DNA of 64,000 bases, taken from NCBI RefSeq assembly GCF_023544665.1, contig NZ_JAMJFL010000003.1, positions 297,550-361,549 on the forward strand. The letters are read 5' to 3'. How positions within the stretch are numbered: position 1 is the stretch's first letter; each line of letters starts with the position of its first letter. This DNA is from Streptomyces sp. YS415. Lineage in GTDB: Bacteria; Actinomycetota; Actinomycetes; Streptomycetales; Streptomycetaceae. The notes beneath the pieces were generated by a model. The model was given only the letters and a program-made list of their open reading frames with translations. It did no database searches and was not told where the DNA came from. Of this stretch, positions 7,650-17,066 are shown one piece after another. The translations under genes and the position numbers were made by a program.

Positions 7650-8887
7650 GTGGCCCGCTCCTTCCCCGTCGTACGGTGCACCGGCAGCAGTCCGCGCCGG
7701 GCCAGCAGCCACAGCAGCGGATCCTCCACCCGGATCGGCTGCGGACCCGACTTCGGTGCGTCCGCGGGCGCCTCGGCGGGCGGCGGGGCGCCCAGCGCGG
7801 ACAGCCCGAACAGCGACAACTCAGCGAAGTCGAGCTCCAGTTGGCGCAGCAGCGCGCCCGAGTCCCAGTCGGTGAGCAGGGAGCGGATCTCCTCGTGCAC
7901 CGCGAGCCGGTCGTCCTCGTCGAAGGTGCCGCCGGGGTGCGGGGCGTTGCGCAGGACCGGGGAGTGCGGGTCGAGCAGCGGCCTGAGCATGTCCGTCTTG
8001 GTGACCGCCACCGCGATCGGCGTCGCCACCCGGCCCCGGGAGCCGCCCTTGCCGTGGGCGCGCAGCTGGCGGGCCAGGTCGGCGGCGATCTGCTGCGGCG
8101 GGGTTTCCACGACGGGCAGCGGAGGCCCGTCGTGGACCGGCAACCGGTCGCGCACCGAGCCGAGTTGCAGCGGGTCGACCAGCAGGACGATGCCGTCGGC
8201 GGCGCTCAGGTACCGGGTGTAGCGGTCCATGGCCTCGGCGCCCGCGAGATCCTCGCCCGCCGCGTCGAAGAACACCAGCGCGGTGTGCCGGGTGCCCGAG
8301 CCGAGGCGGCTGCGCCGGGGCAGGCTGAGCCGGTACAGCAGCGGGTCGTTGAAGCCGAGGGCGGCGGGCCGGGTGGCGTCCGGCAGCCGCAGCCGCTCGT
8401 ACAGGTCCTCCGCCATCTCCCGGTCCCGTACCTGGGTGCTCTGCCCCATCGCGGCCAGCGAGGCGTGGTAGGCCTGGCCCACCCGGTGGTTCAACTCGTT
8501 GACCAGCACCGAGACATAGGTGCTCTTGCCGGACGCCTTGGCCCCGACCAGGGCGATGATGCGGCTGTCCTGGTCGCAGTAGTCGCTCGGCAGGTCGCTG
8601 TGGCAGGACCCGCACACCCGGGTCGTGGTGCCCACCCCGCACCCCGGGCACGGCACACTGCTGCCCGAGCCGACGCGCCATCCGGCCCTGCGGGCCGGGG
8701 TGAACACGGGCCCGCGCATCCGGGCCCCGGGCGGCACCCCCGGGCCCATGAACCCGGCCCAGACGTCGTCGCGTTCGGGCCCGCAGGGCGAGCCGCCGCG
8801 GACGCCGGTCGGCGTCATCAGACAGCGGTAGGGCAGCTTCGCCGCGGCGCAGCGGGCGAAACAGTAGGGGCAGATCACGGTCGTCAT
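7646..8887 (-). CDS. Zinc-ribbon P-loop GTPase, second member of the GTPase pair
   Basis: A 413-aa cytosolic protein. The N-terminus carries a zinc ribbon (CPYCFARC at 6-13, and further Cys at about 70-85: CPGCGVGTTTRVCGSC). The P-loop is VGAKASGKST at about 113-121, the G3 motif is FFDAAGED at about 206 and the G4 motif is TKTD at about 295. No membrane segment is present, unlike the other GTPase of the operon (3508-5151). The start ATG 8887 lies 3 nt after the stop of the upstream gene, and the end overlaps the GAP1 start. The pair of related but distinct GTPases in one operon is the defining mark of the 'double-GTPase' systems. Confidence 0.87.
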   Translation of the reverse strand: MTTVICPYCFARCAAAKLPYRCLMTPTGVRGGSPCGPERDDVWAGFMGPGVPPGARMRGPVFTPARRAGWRVGSGSSVPCPGCGVGTTTRVCGSCHSDLPSDYCDQDSRIIALVGAKASGKSTYVSVLVNELNHRVGQAYHASLAAMGQSTQVRDREMAEDLYERLRLPDATRPAALGFNDPLLYRLSLPRRSRLGSGTRHTALVFFDAAGEDLAGAEAMDRYTRYLSAADGIVLLVDPLQLGSVRDRLPVHDGPPLPVVETPPQQIAADLARQLRAHGKGGSRGRVATPIAVAVTKTDMLRPLLDPHSPVLRNAPHPGGTFDEDDRLAVHEEIRSLLTDWDSGALLRQLELDFAELSLFGLSALGAPPPAEAPADAPKSGPQPIRVEDPLLWLLARRGLLPVHRTTGKERAT

Positions 8888-8890
8888 GGC

Positions 8891-10990
8891 TCAGCGCACC
8901 ACCAGGGTCGCGGGGGACGGTTCTTCGAGGCGTACGGCGGCCGCGTGCTCGCCCAGCAGGAAGCCGCGCAAGGTGTACGGGGCCGGGATCGGCGTGGCCG
9001 GCAGTTCCTGTTCGACCGTGCCGTGTCGGGTCAGATCGGTACCGGGGATGCGCAGGAGGGTCGTGCCGTCGGCGGCGCTGCGCGGCCGGAGGGTCCCGCT
9101 GCGGGCGACACACACGAACTCGGGGACCTCCGGGCCGCCTCCGCCGGCGGGGGCGGACAGCGTGACCCTCAGCAGGGTACGGCTCCGGCCGCGGAACCGC
9201 CGCCGTTCGCGCACGAGTCGGTAGCCGATGGCGGTGTCCGGCGGCAGGACCGCCTCGGTGCCCGCCGCCGTCACGACCACGGCGTCCGGCACCTGCGGCA
9301 CGGCCGTGGCCCGGATGCGCACGTCCCCCGGGCCGACGGGCAGCCGCAGCCCGCCGCGCCGGTAGGCGTGCGCGGTGACGGTCCGCTCCCCGCCGCCGTC
9401 GGGCCCGTCCCAGCGGACCGTGAGATGGCTGGTGCCGTCGGGCCAGTCCAGCAGGACCGAGGCCTCCCCGCCGGGCAGCCGCCGGGCGGTCAGCCCGGTC
9501 ACCGGCCGCAGCACCTCGACGTCGACCACGGGCCCGGCCAGCGCCCGTTCGCCGAGGACCGAGACGGCGGCGATCCGACGGTGCCCGGCGGCCGGGGCGC
9601 CGGCGGCGGGCGGCAGGTCGGCGGTGCGCAACTCGGTGCCGGGCGGCGGCGCCTGGCCCGGCCACACCACCAGGCGGACCTCGGCGCCGCGGCCTCCGGT
9701 CCAGTCGAACCGCACGGTGTCGCCGTCGGGTGCGGCGGTGAGGGTGTGCACCGGCTGCGGCCAGGGCTGCACGGGGTGCGTGGCCCGGACGCCGGGCGAG
9801 GGGACGAGGCGTCCGTCCGGCGCGCGGTAGTGGCAGACGACCCGGACGGTGTGGCGGCCGGCCGGCAGCCCGGTCGCGGTGAAGCCGTCGGCGCGCAGGT
9901 CCGGCCGTACCGCCGCGTCGAGTTCCACGGTCACCTCCTCGGCGCCCGGCGGCCGCCGCCAGGACCCCGAGATCCGCCCCGGGCCGTCGGTCAGCTCCAG
10001 TCCGGCGACCTCGGGGGCGAACAGCACGCGGTGCGACACGAGCGGGGGCCCGGCCACCCGCCCGTCCGTCAGCGGGAGCGCGGCGTACCGGACGGTGGTG
10101 CCGAGGGGTACGGCGGTGTCCCGGGCGGCCGGCACCTCGCGGACCCGGGACTCGCCCTTCTCGGTGCGGTCCAGGCACAGCAGCCGCCAGTCGGAGCCCG
10201 CCCGCTCCCACTGCAACTCGATGTGATCGGGGCCGAGTTCGGCGCGCAAGGGGGCCTGCGGTCCGGGCCGCTGGATCCGTACGAGTCCGCGCAGCGCCCG
10301 CCGGTCGTCGGCCGCCAGGTCCAGGGCGTGCAGATACCGCTCGTTCGCGGTGTCCGGCTCACCGCGCTCCTCCGCGCGCCACGCCGCCGCGAGGGCCTCC
10401 TCGACCGTCGCCGACCGGGCGGACAGGGCGGCTCGCAGCCGCTCGATCCCGGGATCGCCCTGGGGCAGCCGCTCCACCAGCCCGCGCACCCGGTGCAGCC
10501 GCCGCCGCTCCCAGACATCGGCCACGGACTCGGCCGCCTCCCGCTGCCGCCGGTCGAGCGTGGGCCGCAGCCGGGCCGCCGCCACCAGAGCGGCCGTCTC
10601 GTCCGGATGGACGCCCAGCTCCGCGACCGGGCAGCCCTCCTGGAGCAGACAGATCAGCTGGTACAGCACCGCCCTGCGCGGCCCCTGCGGATCACGCCGG
10701 TGCAGCCCCGCCAGCAGCTCGGCCACCCGGGCGGCGGGGGAGGCGGCCCGGGCCAGGCCGTCCAGCAGGGCCGCGTCCACCCGGCGCCGGGCGCGCGGTC
10801 CCGAGGGGACGTACAGGCCGTCGAGGACGCGTAAGCCGCCCGCCGGGGCGAGTGCCTCGCCGAGATGCCGTAACCCCGCCGCGTGCTGGGCGGCGGCGAG
10901 GTCGCCGTAACCGACGACCAGAGGGCTCAGCGGCAGCCCGGACAGGGCCCGCGGCAGGCCCAAGTGGTGCCCGAACTCCCGTCCCCCCAC
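8891..10990 (-). CDS. Large beta-rich partner protein of the GTPase system (699 aa)
   Basis: The first gene of the operon. The first ~250 residues are helical and Leu/Arg-rich (VHPDETAALVAAARLRPTLD). The remainder is a series of beta-sandwich-like modules resembling fibronectin type III repeats (RPVTGLTARRLPGGEASVLL and similar segments with conserved Trp and Pro). There is no signal peptide and there are no catalytic motifs. Position and architecture fit the second GTPase-associated protein of these systems, but I am not certain of the family name. The start GTG 10990 is uncertain because no clear ribosome site is visible. The 132 nt upstream, to the chelatase gene, must hold the operon promoter. 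Confidence 0.7.
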   Translation of the reverse strand: MGGREFGHHLGLPRALSGLPLSPLVVGYGDLAAAQHAAGLRHLGEALAPAGGLRVLDGLYVPSGPRARRRVDAALLDGLARAASPAARVAELLAGLHRRDPQGPRRAVLYQLICLLQEGCPVAELGVHPDETAALVAAARLRPTLDRRQREAAESVADVWERRRLHRVRGLVERLPQGDPGIERLRAALSARSATVEEALAAAWRAEERGEPDTANERYLHALDLAADDRRALRGLVRIQRPGPQAPLRAELGPDHIELQWERAGSDWRLLCLDRTEKGESRVREVPAARDTAVPLGTTVRYAALPLTDGRVAGPPLVSHRVLFAPEVAGLELTDGPGRISGSWRRPPGAEEVTVELDAAVRPDLRADGFTATGLPAGRHTVRVVCHYRAPDGRLVPSPGVRATHPVQPWPQPVHTLTAAPDGDTVRFDWTGGRGAEVRLVVWPGQAPPPGTELRTADLPPAAGAPAAGHRRIAAVSVLGERALAGPVVDVEVLRPVTGLTARRLPGGEASVLLDWPDGTSHLTVRWDGPDGGGERTVTAHAYRRGGLRLPVGPGDVRIRATAVPQVPDAVVVTAAGTEAVLPPDTAIGYRLVRERRRFRGRSRTLLRVTLSAPAGGGGPEVPEFVCVARSGTLRPRSAADGTTLLRIPGTDLTRHGTVEQELPATPIPAPYTLRGFLLGEHAAAVRLEEPSPATLVVR

Positions 10991-11122
10991 GTGTACTGCT
11001 TCCCCCCGCTCGTGTACGAGGGACCATCCCAGCAGACAGCCGGGTCAGGGGAGGGCGGTTTCGCCGAATCCGGCCAGGCGGGGGAGGCTGCCGGGCGTCC
11101 GTGGCCGACTCGCCCCCGGTCG

Positions 11123-11863
11123 TCAGGCGCCGACGGCAGCCAGCACCGGTACCCGGGCCGCGTCGTAGCGCTCCAGCAGCAGCTCCGCGACCTCCGGCGC
11201 CGGGCCGAGCACATCGGCCAGGACGTCCGCCCCGGCCGCGCCCCGCGCGATCCGGTCCGGCAGGAAGCCGGGCGCGAGGACGTACGGGGCGACGGCCACC
11301 CGCTCACAGCCGAGGGCCCGCAGTTCCCGTACCGCGTCCTCGGTGCGGGGCAGGGATGCGGAGGCGAACGCGGGCCGCACGGCACACCAACCGGTGCGCC
11401 GCCACTCCCGCGCGATTGCTGCGATCACCGCGCTCGCCTCCGGGTCGGTGGACCCCGCCGAGGCCAGCACGACCCCGGTCGAGGACTTGTCGGCGGGCGT
11501 GAGGCCCGCCTCGTACAGCCGCCGCTCCAGCGCCGTGAGCAGCAGCGGGGAGGGGCCGAGCACCTCCGTCTGCCGGATCCGCAGGCGCCGGGGCGCGTCC
11601 CGCAGCACCGCCGGGATGTCCGCCTTGGCGTGGAAGGCGCGGGTCAGCAGCAGCGGCAGCGCCACGACATCGCGCACGCCCTCCGCCGCCAGGGACTCCA
11701 GCACGCCCTGCACGGTGGGGATGTTGAAGTCCAGGAAGCAGGTCTCCACGCGCAGTCCGGGCCGCGCCGAGCGCACCCGTCGTACGAGGGCGTGCACGGT
11801 CGCGGCGTGCCGCGGGTCGCGGCTGCCGTGCGCGATGACGAGGAGGACCGGCTGGTGGCGCAT
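11123..11863 (-). CDS. Sirohydrochlorin chelatase (CbiX/SirB-like)
   Basis: A 246-aa class II chelatase with two CbiX-type halves. The N-terminal LVIAHGSRDPRHAATVHAL carries the metal-ligand His, and the second half contains PYVLAPGFLPDRI. It would insert Fe2+ into sirohydrochlorin to make siroheme, the cofactor of the sulfite reductase encoded at the head of this operon. Start ATG 11863 follows the permease stop by 5 nt, with AGGAG inside the permease end. It is the last gene of the sulfate operon. A cobalt-chelating role cannot be excluded from sequence, but the context favours siroheme. Confidence 0.88.
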   Translation of the reverse strand: MRHQPVLLVIAHGSRDPRHAATVHALVRRVRSARPGLRVETCFLDFNIPTVQGVLESLAAEGVRDVVALPLLLTRAFHAKADIPAVLRDAPRRLRIRQTEVLGPSPLLLTALERRLYEAGLTPADKSSTGVVLASAGSTDPEASAVIAAIAREWRRTGWCAVRPAFASASLPRTEDAVRELRALGCERVAVAPYVLAPGFLPDRIARGAAGADVLADVLGPAPEVAELLLERYDAARVPVLAAVGA

Positions 11864-11868
11864 GGGGC

Positions 11869-12756
11869 TCAACTCCTCGCGAGCAGACCGCGGCTGCGCA
11901 GCACCCAGCGCTCCAGCGGGCTGAAGAGCAGCAGGTCGATGGCGATGCCGACGAGCAGGATCAGGAAGATGGCCAGGAACACCTGGGACATGCTGGCGTT
12001 GTTGCGTCCGTTCTCCAGCAACTGGCCCAGCCCCACCCCGAGGTCGGGGGAGGAGGCGATGATCTCGGCGGCCATCAGCGAGCGCCAGGAGAACGCCCAG
12101 CCCTGCTTCAGACCGGCCAGATAGCCGGGCAGCGCTCCCGGCATCACGATGTGCCAGGTGCCCCGCAGACCGGTCGCGCCCAGGGTGCGCCCGGCCCGCA
12201 GGAACAGCGGCGGGATCTGGTCGATGCCCGAGACCAGGCCGTTGGCGATGGAGGGGACCGCGCCGAGCAGGATCACGGCGTACATCATCGAGTTGTTCAG
12301 GCCCAGCCACAGCACGGCCGGCGGCACCCAGGCGACCGACGGCAGGGACTGCAGGCCGGACAGGATGGGGCCGATCGCCGCCCGCACGAACTTCACCCTG
12401 GCGACCAGCAGGCCGAGCGGGGTGCCGATGGCGAGGGCGAGCAGGAAGCCGAGCAGACCGCGCGAGACGCTGGTCCAGATGTAGTCCAGGAGCGTGCCCT
12501 GCAGCCAGGCGGCGCGGACCTCGTCCCAGACGGCCGTGGGCGCGGGCAGCTTGTAGGCGGGGGCGACCTCGGCCCAGACCAGGACCTGCCACACCACCAG
12601 CACCAGCGCGACCGCCGTGACCGGCGGCAGCACCTTGCGGACCAGGGTCTCGCGCAGCGGAGTGCGGCTGGTCTGGACGGCGTCCAGCGCGTCCAGGCCG
12701 GCTTCGAGTCCGGCGAGGTCGCTCGCCTCCTTGCCGGTGGTCTCAGTGCTGGCCAT
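11869..12756 (-). CDS. ABC transporter permease, SsuC/TauC-like
   Basis: A 295-aa inner-membrane permease of the sulfonate/nitrate/taurine type. It has about six hydrophobic segments and the EAA-type loop (SGIDQIPPLFLRAGRTLGATG) that contacts the ATPase. The start is set at ATG 12756 (MASTETTGK), inside the ATPase gene with a 14-nt overlap. A longer reading from 12774 is possible. It works with the ATPase and lipoprotein encoded upstream to import a sulfur source. It is embedded in the sulfate assimilation operon, and no SsuD-type desulfonating monooxygenase is nearby, so the substrate could be sulfate itself or an exported sulfonate. Confidence 0.88.
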   Translation of the reverse strand: MASTETTGKEASDLAGLEAGLDALDAVQTSRTPLRETLVRKVLPPVTAVALVLVVWQVLVWAEVAPAYKLPAPTAVWDEVRAAWLQGTLLDYIWTSVSRGLLGFLLALAIGTPLGLLVARVKFVRAAIGPILSGLQSLPSVAWVPPAVLWLGLNNSMMYAVILLGAVPSIANGLVSGIDQIPPLFLRAGRTLGATGLRGTWHIVMPGALPGYLAGLKQGWAFSWRSLMAAEIIASSPDLGVGLGQLLENGRNNASMSQVFLAIFLILLVGIAIDLLLFSPLERWVLRSRGLLARS

Positions 12757-13531
12757 GGCGGCGGATCTCCCCACGCAGTTCTTCGGTGATCTCGACGGAC
12801 AGCTCGGCCACCGCGCTGTCCTCGATGCGGCGCGGGTGCGGGATGCCGACCGTCCACTCCCGGGCGATGCGCCCGGGCCGCGAGGACAGCAGCACGACCC
12901 GCTGCGCCAGCCGTACCGCCTCGCGGACGTTGTGCGTCACGAACAGCACCGACACGCCGGCCTCGCGCCAGATCCTGGTCAGCTCGTCGTGCAGCACGTC
13001 CCGGGTGATCGCGTCCAGTGACGCGAACGGCTCGTCCATCAGCAGCAGCTTGCTGTCCTGCGCCAACGCCCGCGCCAGCGCGACCCGCTGCCGCATACCG
13101 CCCGACAGCTCGTGCACCCGCTTGCCGTACGCGCCGCCCAGCCGGACCAGCTCCAGCAGGTCCTCGGCCCGGCCGTGCCGCTCGGCCTTGGGCACCCCGC
13201 GCAGTTTCAGGGCGAGTTCGATGTTCTTGCCCGCGGTCAGCCACGGGAACAGGGCGTGCTCCTGGAACATCAGCGCGGGACGGCCGTCGGTGCTGATGGC
13301 GCCCGCGCTCGGCCGGTCCAGGCCCGCTACCAGGTTGAGCAGTGTCGACTTGCCGCAGCCGGAGGCACCGAGGAGGGTGACGAACTCGCCGGGCGCGACA
13401 TCGAGGGTGATGTCGTCGAGGACGAGCTGGGGCCCGGCCGGGCCTGCGAAGGACTTCGACACGTGGTCGATGCGCGCGGCGTGCTCCACGGACGTATCCG
13501 TGTGGGGGGCCTTGGCGAGGGCGGTTGCCAT
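12743..13531 (-). CDS. ABC transporter ATPase, SsuB-like
   Basis: A 262-aa ATPase with Walker A GASGCGKST, Q-loop, signature LSGGMRQR, Walker B LLLMDEPFASLD and H-loop FVTHNV, so fully intact. The start is set at ATG 13531 because AGGAGGTGACG lies 8 nt upstream. A longer reading from 13555 would place that strong ribosome site inside the gene. It powers uptake by the SsuC-like permease. Its end overlaps the permease start, so the subunits are probably made in a fixed ratio. Confidence 0.92.
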   Translation of the reverse strand: MATALAKAPHTDTSVEHAARIDHVSKSFAGPAGPQLVLDDITLDVAPGEFVTLLGASGCGKSTLLNLVAGLDRPSAGAISTDGRPALMFQEHALFPWLTAGKNIELALKLRGVPKAERHGRAEDLLELVRLGGAYGKRVHELSGGMRQRVALARALAQDSKLLLMDEPFASLDAITRDVLHDELTRIWREAGVSVLFVTHNVREAVRLAQRVVLLSSRPGRIAREWTVGIPHPRRIEDSAVAELSVEITEELRGEIRRHGQH

Positions 13532-13568
13532 GGTCGTCACCTCCTGGGAACTCATTAGGACTCGTGGC

Positions 13569-14669
13569 TCACTTCACGCCGAGGCCGGCGTCGTCGGCCT
13601 CGGGTGCGCCCTCGGCTCCGAGGACCCTGTTCAGCGGTGTCAGGTCGTAGATGCCGGACAGGTCCGGCCGCTCCAGCAGGCCCGCCTCGACCGCGTGCCG
13701 TGCCTGCGCGTCGAGGGTGGCCGCCAGCGGATCGTCGGTGAACCGGATGGACGGCCAGGCCCGGTCGACGACCTCGGCGGGCAGCGCCTTGCCGGTGTCC
13801 GCGGCCAGCTGGGCGTTGGCGGCCGCCTTCGCCTTGTCCGGGTGGGAGTTGATCCACTTGTTGGCCTTGACGGAACCCCTCAGCACCGCCTCGACGGCCT
13901 TCGGGTGCTCCTCGAGGAAGCTCTGCGACACGATCACGTTCGTGATCACGAACTTCTTGTCCGGCCACAGGTCGGCCTCGTCCAGCAGCACCTTGCCGCC
14001 CTCGGCGACCAGCTTCGACGCGGTCGGCTCGGGCACCCAGGCACCGTCGACCGAGCCGGACCGGTAGAGGTCGGGCGTGACCTTGTTGTCGGAGCGGACG
14101 ACGGACACATCGCCCTCGCCGCTCTCCGCGTCGACCTTCCAGCCCTGCTCGGCGGCCCAGTTGAGGAAGGCCACGTCCTGCGTGTTGCCGAGCTGCGGGG
14201 TGGCGATCCGCTTGCCCTCGACGTCCTGCACGGACCTGATCCGCTCCGGGTTCACGACCAGCTTCACGCCGCCCGAGGCCGAACCGGAGATGATCCGCAG
14301 GTTCTTGCCGCCCGCCTTGACGTACCCGTTGATCGCGGGGGAGGGCCCGATCCACCCGATGTCGATGGACCCCGAGTTCAGCGCCTCGATCTCCGAGGGA
14401 CCGGCGTTGAACGCGGCGTACTTCGCGGTCGTACCGCCGAGTTCCTTCTGGAAGATCCCCTCGTGCCGCCCCACCAGCGCCGTGGCGTGGGTGAGGTTCC
14501 CGAAGTAGCCGATGCGCACCGAGTCCAGGCCGTCGACCTTCGCCGCCCCGGGGATCGCGTGCTCGGTGTTCTCCACGGCCTGGGAGCCGTAGCCGCACGC
14601 CGCGAGCGCGAGCAGCGGCAGCACGGCCAGTACCGCGAGGGTACGGCGCAGGGCGGGGATGGCAGGCAC
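13569..14669 (-). CDS. SsuA-like substrate-binding lipoprotein
   Basis: A 366-aa protein with a lipoprotein signal peptide (basic start, hydrophobic core, lipobox LAAC with Cys at about residue 25) and an NMT1/SsuA-type binding fold (VRIGYFGNLTHATALVG). Start GTG 14669 has GAGAGGAAC upstream. It captures an oxidised sulfur compound outside the membrane and hands it to the SsuBC-like permease. It lies 127 nt downstream of cysN in the same direction, so a secondary promoter in that gap is possible. The substrate is unknown. In related genomes this gene is also fixed in the cys cluster, which suggests sulfate or a common sulfonate. Confidence 0.88.
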   Translation of the reverse strand: MPAIPALRRTLAVLAVLPLLALAACGYGSQAVENTEHAIPGAAKVDGLDSVRIGYFGNLTHATALVGRHEGIFQKELGGTTAKYAAFNAGPSEIEALNSGSIDIGWIGPSPAINGYVKAGGKNLRIISGSASGGVKLVVNPERIRSVQDVEGKRIATPQLGNTQDVAFLNWAAEQGWKVDAESGEGDVSVVRSDNKVTPDLYRSGSVDGAWVPEPTASKLVAEGGKVLLDEADLWPDKKFVITNVIVSQSFLEEHPKAVEAVLRGSVKANKWINSHPDKAKAAANAQLAADTGKALPAEVVDRAWPSIRFTDDPLAATLDAQARHAVEAGLLERPDLSGIYDLTPLNRVLGAEGAPEADDAGLGVK

Positions 14670-14796
14670 GGGAGGTGTTCCTCTCGGTGGCCCGGCCCGG
14701 CGCCCTTAGCGAGCGCGGCCGGGAGAACGGCGGATGGACGGGTGGGAGGTCAGCGCGGACATCGCCGCCCCCCGCCCGCTCCGGTCGGGGGCACGG

Positions 14797-16125
14797 TCAG
14801 AAGTCCCAGCCGTCGTCGTCGGACGCGTCCTTGACGGGCTCCGGGGAGGCGAAGGACTGGCCGACCATGCCGGCGGTGAGCGTCGTGCCGTCGCTCGGGT
14901 CGATCAGGATGAACGAACCCGTGCGCCGCGAGTCGGCGTAGGAGTCGACGGGCAGCGGCTCGGCGGTACGGATCTTCACCCGGCCGATGTCGTTGGCGAC
15001 GAGCTGTCCCGGGTGCGGGTGCAGGGACAGGTCGTCGAGCGTGAGCCGGGACGGGATGTCCTTCACGATCGCCTTGACCGTGCGCGTGCCGTGCTTGAGC
15101 AGCACCCGGTGGCCGACGGTGAGCGCGGCGTCGGCGACATGGCACACGGTCGCCTCGATGTCCTGCGTGGTCGGCGGCGCGTCCTTGCTGGGCACGATCA
15201 GGTCGCCGCGCGAGATGTCGATGTCGTCCTCCAGCAGGACGGTCACCGACTGGGTGGTCCAGGCGACGTCGACCGGCTCGCCGAGCAGGTCGATGCCGGC
15301 GATCTTCGTGGAGCGGCCCGACGGCAGCACGGTGATCTGCTCGCCGACGCGGAACGAACCGGCGGCGATCTGACCGGCGTAACCGCGGTAGTCGGGGTGC
15401 TCGGCGGTCTGCGGGCGGATCACGTACTGCACGGGCAGCCGGGCGTGGCAGTGGCTGAGGTCGTGGGTGACCGGGACGGTCTCCAGATGCTCCAGCACCG
15501 TCGGGCCGCCGTACCAGTCCATGTGGGCGGACGGCTCCACCACGTTGTCACCGGCGAGTGCCGAGATCGGGATCGCGGTGACCTCCGGGACGCCCAGTTC
15601 GAGCGCGTACGCCGTGAACTCCTCGGCGATGGCGGCGAACACGGACTCCCGGTAGTCCACCAGGTCCATCTTGTTGACGGCGAGGACCACGTGCGGGACG
15701 CGCAGCAGCGCGGCCAGCGCGGCGTGCCGGCGGGTCTGCTCGACGACGCCGTTGCGGGCGTCGATGAGGATGACCGTCAGCTCGGCGGTGGAGGCGCCGG
15801 TGACCATGTTGCGGGTGTACTGCACATGGCCGGGGGTGTCGGCGAGGATGAACCGGCGCCGGGGGGTGGCGAAGTAGCGGTAGGCCACGTCGATGGTGAT
15901 GCCCTGCTCCCGCTCGGCCCGCAGGCCGTCGGTGAGCAGCGCGAGGTCCGGGCCCTCCTGGCCACGGCTCGCCGAGGCGCGCTCCACGGCCTCCAGCTGG
16001 TCGGTGAGGATCGACTTGGAGTCGTGCAGCAGCCGGCCCACCAGGGTGGACTTGCCGTCGTCGACGGAACCGGCGGTGGCGAACCGCAGCAGGGTCGTCT
16101 CGGGGAGTTCCGTGGTCGTGCTCAT
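14797..16125 (-). CDS. cysN: Sulfate adenylyltransferase GTPase subunit CysN
   Basis: A 442-aa EF-Tu-like GTPase with G1 GSVDDGKST, G3 DTPGHVQ and G4 NKMD, followed by beta-barrel domains. It couples GTP hydrolysis to the formation of APS from sulfate and ATP by CysD. The length matches the stand-alone CysN form, without a fused CysC kinase, and CysC is separate here. Start ATG 16125 lies 2 nt after the cysD stop. The C-terminus ends in an acidic stretch (KDASDDDGWDF) typical of streptomycete CysN. Confidence 0.95.
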   Translation of the reverse strand: MSTTTELPETTLLRFATAGSVDDGKSTLVGRLLHDSKSILTDQLEAVERASASRGQEGPDLALLTDGLRAEREQGITIDVAYRYFATPRRRFILADTPGHVQYTRNMVTGASTAELTVILIDARNGVVEQTRRHAALAALLRVPHVVLAVNKMDLVDYRESVFAAIAEEFTAYALELGVPEVTAIPISALAGDNVVEPSAHMDWYGGPTVLEHLETVPVTHDLSHCHARLPVQYVIRPQTAEHPDYRGYAGQIAAGSFRVGEQITVLPSGRSTKIAGIDLLGEPVDVAWTTQSVTVLLEDDIDISRGDLIVPSKDAPPTTQDIEATVCHVADAALTVGHRVLLKHGTRTVKAIVKDIPSRLTLDDLSLHPHPGQLVANDIGRVKIRTAEPLPVDSYADSRRTGSFILIDPSDGTTLTAGMVGQSFASPEPVKDASDDDGWDF

Positions 16126-16127
16126 GG

Positions 16128-17066
16128 TTAGAAGTACCCCTCGCGCTTGCGGTCTTCCATCGCGGCCTCGGACATCTTGTCGTCGGCGCGGGTCGCGCCC
16201 CGCTCGGTGAGCCGGGAGGCGGCGATCTCGGTGATCACGGCGTCCAGCGTGGTGGCGTCGGAGTCGACGGCACCCGTGCAGGACATGTCGCCGACGGTGC
16301 GGTAGCGCACGAGCCGCTTCTCGACGGTCTCGCCGTCCTTCGGGCCGCCCCATTCGCCGGCGGTCAGCCACATGCCGCCCCGGGCGAACACCTCGCGCTC
16401 GTGCGCGAAGTAGATCTCCGGCAGCTCGATGCCCTCGCGGGCGATGTACTGCCAGACGTCCAGCTCGGTCCAGTTGGACAGCGGGAACACCCGGACGTGC
16501 TCGCCGGGGGCGTGCCGGCCGTTGTAGAGGTTCCACAGTTCGGGCCGCTGGCGGCGCGGGTCCCACTGGGAGAACTCGTCCCGCAGCGAGAACACCCGCT
16601 CCTTGGCCCGCGCCTTCTCCTCGTCGCGGCGCCCGCCGCCGAAGACCGCGTCGAACTTCTCCGCCTGGATCTTCTCCGTCAGCGGCAGTGTCTGCAGCGG
16701 GTTGCGGGTGCCGTCCGGGCGCTCCTTGAGCACCCCGCGGTCGATGTAGTCCTGCACGGAGGCGACATGCAGCCGCAGCCCGTGCCGGGCCACCGCGCGG
16801 TCGCGGTAGTCGAGGACCTCGGGGAAGTTGTGCCCGGTGTCGACGTGCAGCAGCGAGAAGGGCACCGGAGCCGGCGCGAACGCCTTCAGCGCCAGGTGCA
16901 GCATGACGATGGAGTCCTTGCCGCCGGAGAACAGGATCACCGGCCGCTCGAACTCGCCCGCCACCTCGCGGAAGATGTGCACCGCCTCGGACTCCAGCGC
17001 GTCCAGGTGGGAGAGGGCGTACGGAGTCTCCGTGCCCTCCTCGACCGAGGAGACGGTCGTCGTCAT
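16128..17066 (-). CDS. cysD: Sulfate adenylyltransferase subunit CysD
   Basis: A 312-aa PP-loop ATPase subunit. The P-loop FSGGKDS near residue 46 and the downstream conserved HVDTGHNFPEVLDYRD segment are present. It forms APS from sulfate and ATP together with CysN. Start ATG 17066 overlaps the cysC stop as ATGA, so it is translationally coupled. Family length is about 300 aa, so this protein is full length. Confidence 0.95.
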   Translation of the reverse strand: MTTTVSSVEEGTETPYALSHLDALESEAVHIFREVAGEFERPVILFSGGKDSIVMLHLALKAFAPAPVPFSLLHVDTGHNFPEVLDYRDRAVARHGLRLHVASVQDYIDRGVLKERPDGTRNPLQTLPLTEKIQAEKFDAVFGGGRRDEEKARAKERVFSLRDEFSQWDPRRQRPELWNLYNGRHAPGEHVRVFPLSNWTELDVWQYIAREGIELPEIYFAHEREVFARGGMWLTAGEWGGPKDGETVEKRLVRYRTVGDMSCTGAVDSDATTLDAVITEIAASRLTERGATRADDKMSEAAMEDRKREGYF

